Assembly: GCA_963724385.1 (NCBI GenBank)
Contig: CAVRUJ010000002.1
Location: 434,001-498,000 of the forward strand
From: DASXQK01 sp963724385
GTDB lineage: Bacteria > Pseudomonadota > Alphaproteobacteria > Dongiales > Dongiaceae
DNA: 64,000 nt
Direction of reading: 5' to 3'
The stretch's first letter is position 1. The number at the start of each line of letters is the position of its first letter. The position numbers and the translations under genes were made by a program. Positions 1 through 7,290 of the stretch are shown piece by piece. The notes beneath the pieces were generated by a model that was given only the letters and a program-made list of their open reading frames with translations, did not search any database and was not told where the DNA came from.

Positions 1-288
1 GAATATTCCCTCCCTTTGGATTGGACGGATATCGGCGAGGCCACGATGGACATCGGGCCAGGCGAAACGGAACGATTCGACGTGGTCAAGGCCCTCAAGA
101 GCGGCAACAAATTCACGCATTGTTCGCGCAAGAGACCGCCTCGATTCGTGGAGGACATGCCGCCCGGCGACTACGCTTTTACCGTCGTCGCCAAGGCCGC
201 CGGGAGGGCTTCGGAACCTTTGAGATTCGGCATTAAGTGGAATGGCAAATGGGATGTATTGAAGGAGTTCGAGATCGGCACTATGTGA
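1..288 (+). CDS. 3' end of an unrecognised protein (partial)
   Basis: The reading frame is open from the first base of the window and stops with TGA at 286-288, so only the C-terminal 95 residues or so are visible and the true start lies upstream. The visible part is polar, with no membrane segment. It has alternating hydrophobic positions and aromatic stretches (FTVVAKAAG, GIKWNGKWDVL) that suggest a beta-sandwich C-terminal domain. I do not recognise a family. A TTG at 16 could be read as a start but has no ribosome-binding site and would cut into the continuous frame. It is followed by a 232-bp gap and rpsU on the same strand. No function is proposed. Confidence 0.5.
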   Translation, partial: EYSLPLDWTDIGEATMDIGPGETERFDVVKALKSGNKFTHCSRKRPPRFVEDMPPGDYAFTVVAKAAGRASEPLRFGIKWNGKWDVLKEFEIGTM

Positions 289-451
289 CCGCGCGCGCCC
301 CGATCCCCGCGGCTGCCCTTGGTGGCGACGGAAAGGCCGGTCTGCCGTTCTATCGGGGCCGGAAAAGCCCCCATCTCGGCGGGGCAGCACCCGGCCCTTC
401 TTGCCCCTTCACAGCCGGTTGGCGATATGTTACCTAGCGCCTCTTTACGGG

Positions 452-479
452 CCGGGCCGGATTCCCCGGTCAGGCCCGG
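452..479 (+). other. Hairpin in the rpsU leader
   Basis: CCGGGCC at 452-458 pairs perfectly with GGCCCGG at 473-479, with a 14-nt loop that can extend the stem by another GG/CC. It ends about 40 nt before the rpsU start codon, so if rpsU is transcribed from a promoter near 400 the hairpin would be in its 5' untranslated region. Any regulatory role is inference. The rest of 289-520 shows no gene that I can support. Confidence 0.3.
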
Positions 480-520
480 TTAGCGTCATCGCAACCGAAG
501 GAACAGGAGCCAGAGGCCCC

Positions 521-724
521 TTGCAAGTACTCGTCCGCGACAACAACGTCGATCAGGCCCTCCGCGCGCTGAAAAAGAAGATGCAGCGCGAGGGCATCTT
601 CCGGGAAATGAAAATGCGCCGCAACTACGAGAAGCCGTCCGAACGCCGCGCCCGCGAGCGGGCCGAGGCGGTCCGGCGCCATCGCAAGCTGATGCGCAAG
701 CGCATGGACCGCGAGGGCTACTAG
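521..724 (+). CDS. rpsU: 30S ribosomal protein S21
   Basis: This 67-residue protein starts QVLVRDNNVDQALRALKK and ends in the very basic tail RKLMRKRMDREGY, the signature of bacterial S21, which sits near the mRNA platform of the 30S subunit. The start is a TTG at 521. It is the codon at the position where S21 proteins normally begin, and AGGAG at 505-509 lies 11 nt upstream. The frame stays open upstream to 401, but those extra residues (low complexity, Pro/Gly-rich) are not S21-like, so the longer start is rejected. TTG is unusual for a highly expressed ribosomal gene. A hairpin precedes it in the leader and a terminator-like hairpin follows. Confidence 0.95.
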   Translation: MQVLVRDNNVDQALRALKKKMQREGIFREMKMRRNYEKPSERRARERAEAVRRHRKLMRKRMDREGY

Positions 725-762
725 CAGCACTTCCCCTGCGATCGGGCATGCGAGAAGACAAC

Positions 763-790
763 GGGCCGCTTTCAAGCGGCCCGAATCATT
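763..790 (+). terminator. Intrinsic terminator after rpsU
   Basis: GGGCCGCT at 763-770 pairs with AGCGGCCC at 775-782 around a 4-nt loop, and is followed by gaatcatttt, a poor T tract. It lies 38 bp past the rpsU stop and 36 bp before the end of the converging pntB gene, so it may act on both transcripts. Confidence 0.6.
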
Positions 791-818
791 TTCGGGGCGA
801 AGACGGGATCGCGGCCGA

Positions 819-2216
819 TTACGCGCCCAGCGCCTTGACGATTTCCTCGCAGACCTTCTTGGCGTCGCCGAACAGCATCATCGTGTTGTCGCGGAAGAAG
901 AGCTCGTTGTCGACGCCGGCATAGCCCGAGGCCATGGAGCGCTTGACGAACAGCACCGTCTTGGCCGCCTCGACGTCGAGGATCGGCATGCCGTAGATCG
1001 GGCTCTTGGGATCGGTCTTGGCCGCCGGATTGGTCACGTCGTTGGCGCCGATGACGAAGGCGACATCGGTCGCCGGGAATTCGCGATTGATGTCCTCCAG
1101 CTCGAACACCTCGTCATAGGGCACGTTGGCCTCGGCCAGCAGCACGTTCATGTGGCCCGGCATGCGACCCGCCACGGGATGGATGGCGTAGCTGACCTTG
1201 GCCCCCTCCTTCTTCAGGAGATCGGCCATCTCGCGCAGCGCATGCTGGGCCTGGGCCACCGCCATGCCGTAGCCGGGCACGATGATGACCGAGCTCGCGT
1301 TCTTCATCAGGAAGGCGGCATCCTCGGCGCTGCCCGACTTGACCGGCCGATCCTTCGCCTTGGCGCCTGCCACTGCGGTCCCCGAATCGGTGCCGAAGCC
1401 GCCCAGGATGACGTTGAAGATGGAGCGGTTCATCCCCTTGCACATGATGTAGCTGAGGATCGCGCCCGAGGAGCCGACCAGCGCGCCGGTGATGATCAGC
1501 AGGTTGTTGCCCAAGGTGAAGCCGATACCGCAGGCCGCCCAACCCGAATAGGAGTTGAGCATGGAGACCACGACCGGCATGTCGGCGCCGCCGATGGGCA
1601 GGATCAGCAGGAAGCCGACCGCCAGGGAGAGGACGACGAGAAGCCAGAAGGCGACCGGATTCTGCGCCAGGATCAGCCAAACGATGAGAAGGACGATCGC
1701 TATGCCGAGCAAGGCATTGAGGGGATGCTGGCCCTTGAAGACGAGCGGCGCGCCGCTGACCAGGCCCTGCAGCTTGGCGAAGGCGACGATGGAACCGGTG
1801 AAGGTCACGGCGCCGATGGCGACCCCAAGCCCCATCTCAATCAGGCTGTGGCCGGCGATGGCGCCGACGGTTCCGATGCCGAACTCCTGGGGCGAATAGA
1901 AGGCCGCCGCGGCGACCGAGACCGCCGCCAGGCCGACAAGGCTGTGGAAGGCCGCCACGAGCTGCGGCAGGGCAGTCATCTTGATCCGCAGCGCGATGAA
2001 GCTGCCGACCGCCCCGCCGATGACGATACCGCCGGCGATCACCGGATAGCTGACGACACCAGGCTGGGCCAAGGTCGTCGCAATGGCGATCGCCATGCCG
2101 GCGATGCCAAACCGGTTGCCGGCCTGGGAGCTCACGGGCGAGGAGAGCCCGCGCAACGCCAGGATGAAGCAGACGGCCGCGACCAGATAGGCGAAGGATG
2201 TCAGATCCGGGTTCAT
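819..2216 (-). CDS. pntB: Proton-translocating NAD(P) transhydrogenase, beta subunit
   Basis: PntB carries part of the proton channel and the NADP(H)-binding domain III of the enzyme that couples proton re-entry to NADPH formation in the inner membrane. The 465-residue protein has about nine hydrophobic segments in residues 1-255. Domain III follows, with GYGMAVAQAQ (about 315-324), HPVAGRMPGHMNVLLAE (346-362) and GANDVTNPAA (390-399), all typical NADP-site motifs. Length matches the family. It starts with ATG 15 bp after the pntAB stop with no strong ribosome-binding site, which suggests translational coupling. It is the last gene of the split three-gene pnt set usual in alphaproteobacteria. 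Confidence 0.97.
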   Translation of the reverse strand: MNPDLTSFAYLVAAVCFILALRGLSSPVSSQAGNRFGIAGMAIAIATTLAQPGVVSYPVIAGGIVIGGAVGSFIALRIKMTALPQLVAAFHSLVGLAAVSVAAAAFYSPQEFGIGTVGAIAGHSLIEMGLGVAIGAVTFTGSIVAFAKLQGLVSGAPLVFKGQHPLNALLGIAIVLLIVWLILAQNPVAFWLLVVLSLAVGFLLILPIGGADMPVVVSMLNSYSGWAACGIGFTLGNNLLIITGALVGSSGAILSYIMCKGMNRSIFNVILGGFGTDSGTAVAGAKAKDRPVKSGSAEDAAFLMKNASSVIIVPGYGMAVAQAQHALREMADLLKKEGAKVSYAIHPVAGRMPGHMNVLLAEANVPYDEVFELEDINREFPATDVAFVIGANDVTNPAAKTDPKSPIYGMPILDVEAAKTVLFVKRSMASGYAGVDNELFFRDNTMMLFGDAKKVCEEIVKALGA

Positions 2217-2231
2217 CGCTTGCGCCAGTGC

Positions 2232-2540
2232 CTATTTCTTCTTCTTGAACATGGAGAGCATGCGGTGGGTGACGATGAAGCCACCGAAGATGTTGACCGA
2301 GGCGAGCGCCACGGCGAGGAACCCCATGACTTGGGAGAAATTGAACAGCGCAGGCCCGGCGGCGATGATGGCGCCGACGATGATGACGCTGGATATCGCG
2401 TTGGTCACCGCCATCAGCGGCGAATGGAGCGCCGGCGTCACCCGCCACACCACGTGATAGCCCACGAAGCAGGCCAGCACGAACACGGTGAAGCCGAACA
2501 CGAAGGGTAGGTGCCCGGCGACCTGATTGGCCGTTTCCAT
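2232..2540 (-). CDS. pntAB: NAD(P) transhydrogenase, alpha-2 membrane subunit
   Basis: This 102-residue protein starts METANQVAGHLPFVFGFTVF, has about three membrane helices and ends HRMLSMFKKKK. It corresponds to the C-terminal membrane part of Escherichia coli PntA, which is a separate gene in Rhodospirillum-type operons. The frame is open further upstream to 2627, but that part reads through the palindromic repeat. The ATG at 2538-2540 is preceded by AAGGGGAG and begins at the conserved family start, so it is chosen. It lies between pntAA and pntB on the same strand, separated from pntAA by the repeat. Confidence 0.93.
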   Translation of the reverse strand: METANQVAGHLPFVFGFTVFVLACFVGYHVVWRVTPALHSPLMAVTNAISSVIIVGAIIAAGPALFNFSQVMGFLAVALASVNIFGGFIVTHRMLSMFKKKK

Positions 2541-2588
2541 GCTGCTAGCGCTCCCCTTCGAAGTTCCGTGCGTCGGTCCCGTATCTTC

Positions 2589-2675
2589 TTTCGTCATTCC
2601 CGCGAAAGCGGGAATCGATGCTTCCACAGCGCGCCTTCGGCGCCATGGATGCCCGCTTTCGCGGGCATGACGAAA
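2589..2675. repeat. REP-like inverted repeat inside the pnt operon
   Basis: Two 28-nt arms, 2589-2616 and 2648-2675, are inverted copies differing at two positions. Each arm carries its own small palindrome (cccgcgaaagcggg and cccgctttcgcggg). The whole can fold as one long stem or two short hairpins. This resembles the paired REP/BIME-type extragenic palindromes of proteobacteria. It fills almost all the space between pntAB and pntAA, so it would lie inside the pnt mRNA and could affect stability or the subunit ratio (inference). Confidence 0.75.
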
Positions 2676-2696
2676 AACAAAAATCGCGGCGACGGC

Positions 2697-3854
2697 TCAC
2701 GACGCCGCTCCGACCAAGGACGGGTGCACGATCTGGCCGTCGCGGGTGAGCGCCGTGCCCTTGATGATTTCGTCGTCCCAATTGACCTTGAGGGCCTTGC
2801 TCTCTTTGTCGATCAGCAGGGTCACGAACTGCAGCAGGTTGCGGGCGTAGAGCGCGCTCGAATCGACGGCTGTACGGCTCGGAACGTTGAGATGGCCGAC
2901 GAGTTTGACCCCATGCTTGACGACGACCTTTCCGGCCTCGCTCAGCGGGCAGTTGCCGCCCTGCTCCACCGCCAGATCGACGATGACCGAGCCCGGCTTC
3001 ATGGTCTTCACCATCTCTTCGCTCACCAGCACCGGCGCCTTGCGGCCGGGGATGAGGGCGGTGGTGATGACGATGTCCTGCTTCTTGATCGTCTCGGCGA
3101 CCAGCGCCGCCTGCTTCTTCTGGTATTCGGGGCTCATGGGCTTGGCGTAGCCCGCCGCCGTTTCCGCCTGCTTGAACTCCTCGTCCTCGACGGCGACGAA
3201 AGCGGCACCCAGGCTCTTCACCTGCTCCTTGGACGCCGGCCTGACGTCGGTCGCAGACACGATGGCGCCCAGCCGGCGCGCGGTCGCGATCGCCTGGAGC
3301 CCGGCCACGCCCGCGCCCATGACGAAGACCCGGGCGGGTGCCACCGTGCCGGCCGCCGTCATCATCATCGGAAAGGCCCGTCCGAACTCGGACGCGGCGT
3401 CGATCACGGCCCGGTAGCCGGCAAGATTTGACTGGGAGGAGAGCACGTCCATGGCCTGGGCCCGGGTGATGCGGGGCATCAGCTCCATGGCGAAGGCGTT
3501 GACCCCCTGGGTCGCATAGGCGGCCACCTGCTCCTTCGCGCCATAGGGCGAGAGGATGCCGATCAGTAGTGCGCCGGATTTGAGCATGGCCAGCTCGTCG
3601 GGCCCGCCCTCGGCGGCGGTGATGGGCCGCTGCACCTTCAGCACCACATCGGCATCGCCGATGGCCGCCTTCTCGTCGGCCGCGATCTTGGCGCCGGCGG
3701 CGGCATAGGCCTCGTCGGTGAAGGCGGCGCCGAGCCCCGCCCCGCCTTCCACGGCCACCTCTGCGCCGAGCGCAACCAGCTTCTTCACCGTGTCAGGCGT
3801 GGCCGCGACGCGCAGTTCGTTGGCGCGCCGTTCCCGCGCGATGCCGATTTTCAT
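2697..3854 (-). CDS. pntAA: NAD(P) transhydrogenase, alpha-1 NAD-binding subunit
   Basis: This soluble domain I subunit binds NAD(H) and passes hydride to PntB. The 385-residue protein begins MKIGIARERRANELRVAATP, an AlaDH/PNT N-terminal domain. It carries RITRAQAMDVLSSQSNLAGY (about 128-147), a Rossmann GAGVAGLQAI (180-189) and D203 placed to hold the adenosine ribose. Length fits the separate alpha-1 subunit. The ATG at 3852-3854 is chosen over an upstream in-frame ATG at 3899 because the extra 15 residues are not family-like; only a weak AAGAG precedes it. It is the first gene of the pnt set, and a hairpin about 60 nt upstream may lie in its leader. Confidence 0.96.
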   Translation of the reverse strand: MKIGIARERRANELRVAATPDTVKKLVALGAEVAVEGGAGLGAAFTDEAYAAAGAKIAADEKAAIGDADVVLKVQRPITAAEGGPDELAMLKSGALLIGILSPYGAKEQVAAYATQGVNAFAMELMPRITRAQAMDVLSSQSNLAGYRAVIDAASEFGRAFPMMMTAAGTVAPARVFVMGAGVAGLQAIATARRLGAIVSATDVRPASKEQVKSLGAAFVAVEDEEFKQAETAAGYAKPMSPEYQKKQAALVAETIKKQDIVITTALIPGRKAPVLVSEEMVKTMKPGSVIVDLAVEQGGNCPLSEAGKVVVKHGVKLVGHLNVPSRTAVDSSALYARNLLQFVTLLIDKESKALKVNWDDEIIKGTALTRDGQIVHPSLVGAAS

Positions 3855-3912
3855 CTCTTGGACGGTCCTGTGCGGTCCCCTGAAAACGGGTTGCCACAAT
3901 GCCGAACCGGGC

Positions 3913-3949
3913 CTTGAATCTCAAGCGGCCATTCCGCCGCAGATTCAAG
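3913..3949 (-). other. Hairpin upstream of pntAA
   Basis: CTTGAATCT (3913-3921) pairs with AGATTCAAG (3941-3949), and inside it GCGGC (3925-3929) pairs with GCCGC (3936-3940), leaving a 3-nt bulge and a 6-nt loop. It lies 59 bp upstream of the pntAA start and about 115 bp past the end of the ABC1 kinase gene on the same strand. It has no T tract, so a leader structure is as likely as a terminator. Confidence 0.4.
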
Positions 3950-4063
3950 GATCTCTCGCCCCATGCCTTGCGCTCCCGAGGCCCTCGCCGCGGCCTTCCG
4001 CCGCCAGGCCGTCGCGCAAGCGCATGGACGCTGGGTGGAGTGGCTAGGCTAGGGCGGCCTCCC

Positions 4064-5411
4064 TCAGGCCGTTTGCGTCAGTCCCGCCTGTTTCAGCAGC
4101 TTCTTCTGCCGCTTGTCGAGAGCGGTGACGTCGAAGTCATGGATCAGTTCCTTGAACATCCGGTGCCAGTTGATTTCGGCCCCCAGATGCAGGAACACCG
4201 AGCCGAGGCCGATGGCCGCCCGGTCCATGAACACGAATTCCCGGGGCGGCTTCACGGGACCGAGGCGCCTGAGATCGGCATGCACCCCCTCGGCCACCTC
4301 GCGACCGTAGACGCCCGAGTTGGTTTCCTGGATGCGCCGCGGCCGGTCCTCCAGCAGCGGGCCATAGACGAAACCGGCCCAGCGGTTGAGCACGTCGACG
4401 GTCTCCTTGGTCAGCCCCTCGAAGCCCCAGGAACTCGTAGGCATGGACCGCGAGCGCCCGGTCGTCGCGCTCCAGCGCGTGATAGAGATCGATGACGCCC
4501 TGGACGAATTTTGCGTCGAAGATTCGAACGCAGCCGAAATCCAGCAGGTTGACCGATCCGTCCGGCCGCATGGTGTAGTTGCCCAGATGCGGGTCGCCGT
4601 GGATCACCCCGTAGTAGTAGAAGGGCACGTACCAGGCGCGGAACATGTTGTGGGCGATGCGGTTGCGCATCGCCTTGTCGCCGTGGGCTTTGACGAATGG
4701 CAGCAGCGGCGTGCCCTCGAGCCAGGTCATGATGAGAAGCCGGCGCGTCGACAGCGCCCCGACGCCTTCGGGCACATGGACCTGGTCTTCATTGGCCAGC
4801 ATCCGGTGATAGAGGCCCATGTGCCGGCCTTCCAGCTCGTAATCCAGCTCTTCGCGCAGGCGCGCCGCGATCTCGGCGTGGATCTCGCCGGTGACGATGG
4901 CTTTGTCGTAGCGCTCGTAGATGGCGAAGATGAGACTGAGCTGCTTGAGATCAGCCTCCACCGCCGACTGCATATCCGGATATTGCAGCTTGCAGGCGAG
5001 CAGCCTGCCGTCATGGCCGGTCGCCCGATGCACCTGTCCCAGGCTGGCCGCCGCCGCGGCCTGATGCTCGAAGTCCTTGAACCGGCGCGGCCAGTCGGGG
5101 CCGAGCTCGCTCTGCATGCGCCGCTTGACGAAATGCCAGCCCATGGGCGGGGCGTCGGCCTGAAGCTGGGCGAGTTCGGCGACATATTCCTTGGGCAGCG
5201 CGTCCGGGATGGTGGACATGATCTGCGCCACCTTCATCAGCGGGCCTTTCAGCCCGCCGAGAGCGGCGGCAAGCTCGGCCGCATGCCGGCCGCGGTCCAC
5301 CTTGACGCCAAGATAACGCTCGCCCGCCAGGCGCGCGGCGAGCCCGCCCATTGCGGCGCCCACCCGGGCGTAACGGCGCACCCGGCCGGCGAGATTGTCG
5401 GCTTCGCTCAT
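4064..5411 (-). pseudogene. ABC1/AarF-family kinase-like protein, frameshifted
   Basis: The protein kinase-like ABC1 (UbiB/AarF/ADCK) fold is clear. It has a KVAQ variant of the KxGQ motif near residue 60, the Ala-rich AAAAASLGQVHRA loop (about 119-131), LACKLQYP with the ATP-site lysine, the catalytic HGDPHLGN and the LLDFGC metal motif. The frame breaks after HAYEFLG: the C-terminal part (FEGLTKETVDVLNRWAGF to the end) continues in another frame. One extra base in the CCCC run at 4425-4428 explains it. Without that base the product would be about 448 residues, a normal size. The start overlaps the stop of the upstream oligopeptidase gene by ATGA (5408-5411), so the two are probably coupled. 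Family members are linked to ubiquinone synthesis or lipid homeostasis; no role is assigned here. A sequencing error is possible. Confidence 0.8.
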
Positions 5412-7189
5412 TCCAGCTGGTCGATCAGCCCTTCGATCATGCCGAGACCCTTGTCCCAGAAGGCGGGGTCGGCGGCATCGAGACCGAAGGGCGCCAGCAG
5501 CTGCTTGTGGCGGAGACTCCCGCCCGCCGCCAGCATGTCGCGGTATTTGGCCGCGAAGCCCGCCGGCGCCGCCTCATAGGCGGCGTAGAGCGAATTCACC
5601 AGGCAGTCGCCGAAGGCATAGGCGTAAACGTAGAACGGCGAATGGATGAAATGGGGGATGTAGGCCCAGAAGACGCGGTAGTCTTCGTCGAAGCGGAGTG
5701 CCGGGCCCAGGCTCTGCTCTTGCGTCTCCATCCAGATCTCGCCGATGCGCCCGGCCGTGAGTTCGCCCTTCCGGCGCTCGTCATGGAGCCGGGTCTCGAA
5801 TTCGTGGAAGGCGATCTGGCGCACGACCGTGTTCAGCATGTCCTCGACCTTGCCGGCGATGAGGATCCGCCTGCGCTTGGCATCGCTCTCGCTCGCCAGG
5901 AGCGCACGGAAGGTCAGCATCTCGCCGAAGACCGAGGCCGTCTCGGCCAATGTCAGCGGCGTGTCGGCCATGAGCGCGCCCTGGGGGCCGGCCAGGACCT
6001 GATGCACGCCATGGCCCAGCTCATGGGCAAGCGTCATCACGTCGCGGGTGCGGCCGTAGTAGTTCAGCAGCACGTAGGGATGGGCGCTCGGCGTCACCGG
6101 ATGGGCGAAGGCGCCCGGCGCCTTGCCGGGCCTGGGGCCGGCATCGATCCAGCCGCGGTCGAAGAAGCATTGGACGATGGCCGCAAGTTCGGGCGAGAAG
6201 CCGCCATAGGCGCCGAGCACGATCTCCTTCGCCTGGGCCCAGCCGAACTTGCGGTCGGAATCCTCCGGCAGCGGGGCATTGCGGTCCCAGTAGTCGAGCC
6301 GCTCGCCCCCGAACCACTTCGCCTTGATCTTGTAATAGCGATGGGAGAGGCGCGGATAGGCCGCGGTCACGGACTTGCGCAAGGCCTCCACCACCTCGTC
6401 CTCGACCTGGTTGCCCAGGTTGCGCGAGCTGACCGGCCGGGCGAAATGCCGCCAGCGGTCCTCGATCTCCTTGTCCTTGGCGAGCGTATTGGTGATCAGC
6501 GCCAGGGTCGCTTTGCGCATGCCTAAACCCTGGGCGAGCGCCTTCGCTGCCGCCTTGCGCTTGGCGCCGTCACGATTGGTCAGGAGATTGAGGGTTTCGT
6601 CGATGGTGAGCTCCGCCCCATCCACGGCGAACCGCGCCGCAGCGAGGGATTCGTCGAACAGCCGGTTCCAGGCCGCCCGTCCCACCACTGACTTGTCGTG
6701 CAGCAGGCGCTCGACCTCATCGGAAAGCTGATGCGGCCGGAAGGCGCGGACCGTCTCGATCCAGGGCCGGTAGTGGGCCAGCGCCGGCGTTTCGAGCTGT
6801 TTGGCCAGAACGTCATCCTCGATCTTGTTAAGCTCGAGGGCGAAGAAGATCGTCTCCGCCGCGATATCAGTGATGCGCTCCTGGATCGTCTGCTGGAATT
6901 GCCCGGCGGCCGGGTCTGTCATGTCCCCGGCATAGAGCAGCTGGGCATAGCTGCCGACCCGGCCCAGCAGGTCCTGGAGCACCTCGTAGCCGCGGACCGC
7001 CTCGGCCAGATCTTCGCCCGTCGCCCCGGCGAGCTTGCCCTCCCAGCGCCGGCGGAATTCCCCGGCCATGGCCTTCGCGCGCGCCAGATCGGCAGTCACC
7101 GCGGGCGATTTGGGGCCCTCGTAGAGATCGGCCAGGCTCCATCGCGGCAACGGCCCGAGGTCGCCGCCGGCGGGCGTCATATCGTTCAT
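5408..7189 (-). CDS. pepF: M3-family oligoendopeptidase F
   Basis: This cytoplasmic zinc metallopeptidase of the PepF/M3 family cleaves short peptides. The 593-residue protein has the zinc site HELGHGVHQ with the following family-typical FGEMLTF segment, where the third zinc ligand (Glu) is expected. Length is normal for the family. I chose the ATG at 7187-7189 (MNDMTPAGGD) because AAGGA lies 7-8 nt upstream; an upstream in-frame ATG at 7252 would add a non-conserved Cys/Pro-rich stretch. It is divergent from the acyl-CoA synthetase gene. Its stop overlaps the start of the ABC1 kinase by four bases. Confidence 0.93.
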   Translation of the reverse strand: MNDMTPAGGDLGPLPRWSLADLYEGPKSPAVTADLARAKAMAGEFRRRWEGKLAGATGEDLAEAVRGYEVLQDLLGRVGSYAQLLYAGDMTDPAAGQFQQTIQERITDIAAETIFFALELNKIEDDVLAKQLETPALAHYRPWIETVRAFRPHQLSDEVERLLHDKSVVGRAAWNRLFDESLAAARFAVDGAELTIDETLNLLTNRDGAKRKAAAKALAQGLGMRKATLALITNTLAKDKEIEDRWRHFARPVSSRNLGNQVEDEVVEALRKSVTAAYPRLSHRYYKIKAKWFGGERLDYWDRNAPLPEDSDRKFGWAQAKEIVLGAYGGFSPELAAIVQCFFDRGWIDAGPRPGKAPGAFAHPVTPSAHPYVLLNYYGRTRDVMTLAHELGHGVHQVLAGPQGALMADTPLTLAETASVFGEMLTFRALLASESDAKRRRILIAGKVEDMLNTVVRQIAFHEFETRLHDERRKGELTAGRIGEIWMETQEQSLGPALRFDEDYRVFWAYIPHFIHSPFYVYAYAFGDCLVNSLYAAYEAAPAGFAAKYRDMLAAGGSLRHKQLLAPFGLDAADPAFWDKGLGMIEGLIDQLE

Positions 7190-7223
7190 GGGCGATTTCC
7201 TTAAGCTTCGGCTCTTGCCTAAG

Positions 7224-7252
7224 CATATAGGACACGGGCAGGCTTGGGCCAA
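7224..7252 (-). promoter_or_regulatory. Candidate promoter for pepF
   Basis: On the reverse strand, TTGGCC (7247-7252) and TATATG (7224-7229) are separated by exactly 17 bp. Each matches four of six consensus positions of a housekeeping sigma promoter. It is 35 bp upstream of the chosen pepF start, in the 101-bp divergent gap. This is motif evidence only. Confidence 0.35.
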
Positions 7253-7290
7253 GATCGCCGGGGGGCCAAGGTCGCTGGGAGGAAACGGGG

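Noticed and set aside
1152..2510. 452-residue forward frame over pntB
   Set aside because: Antisense to PntB; His/Asp/Gly-rich shadow composition.
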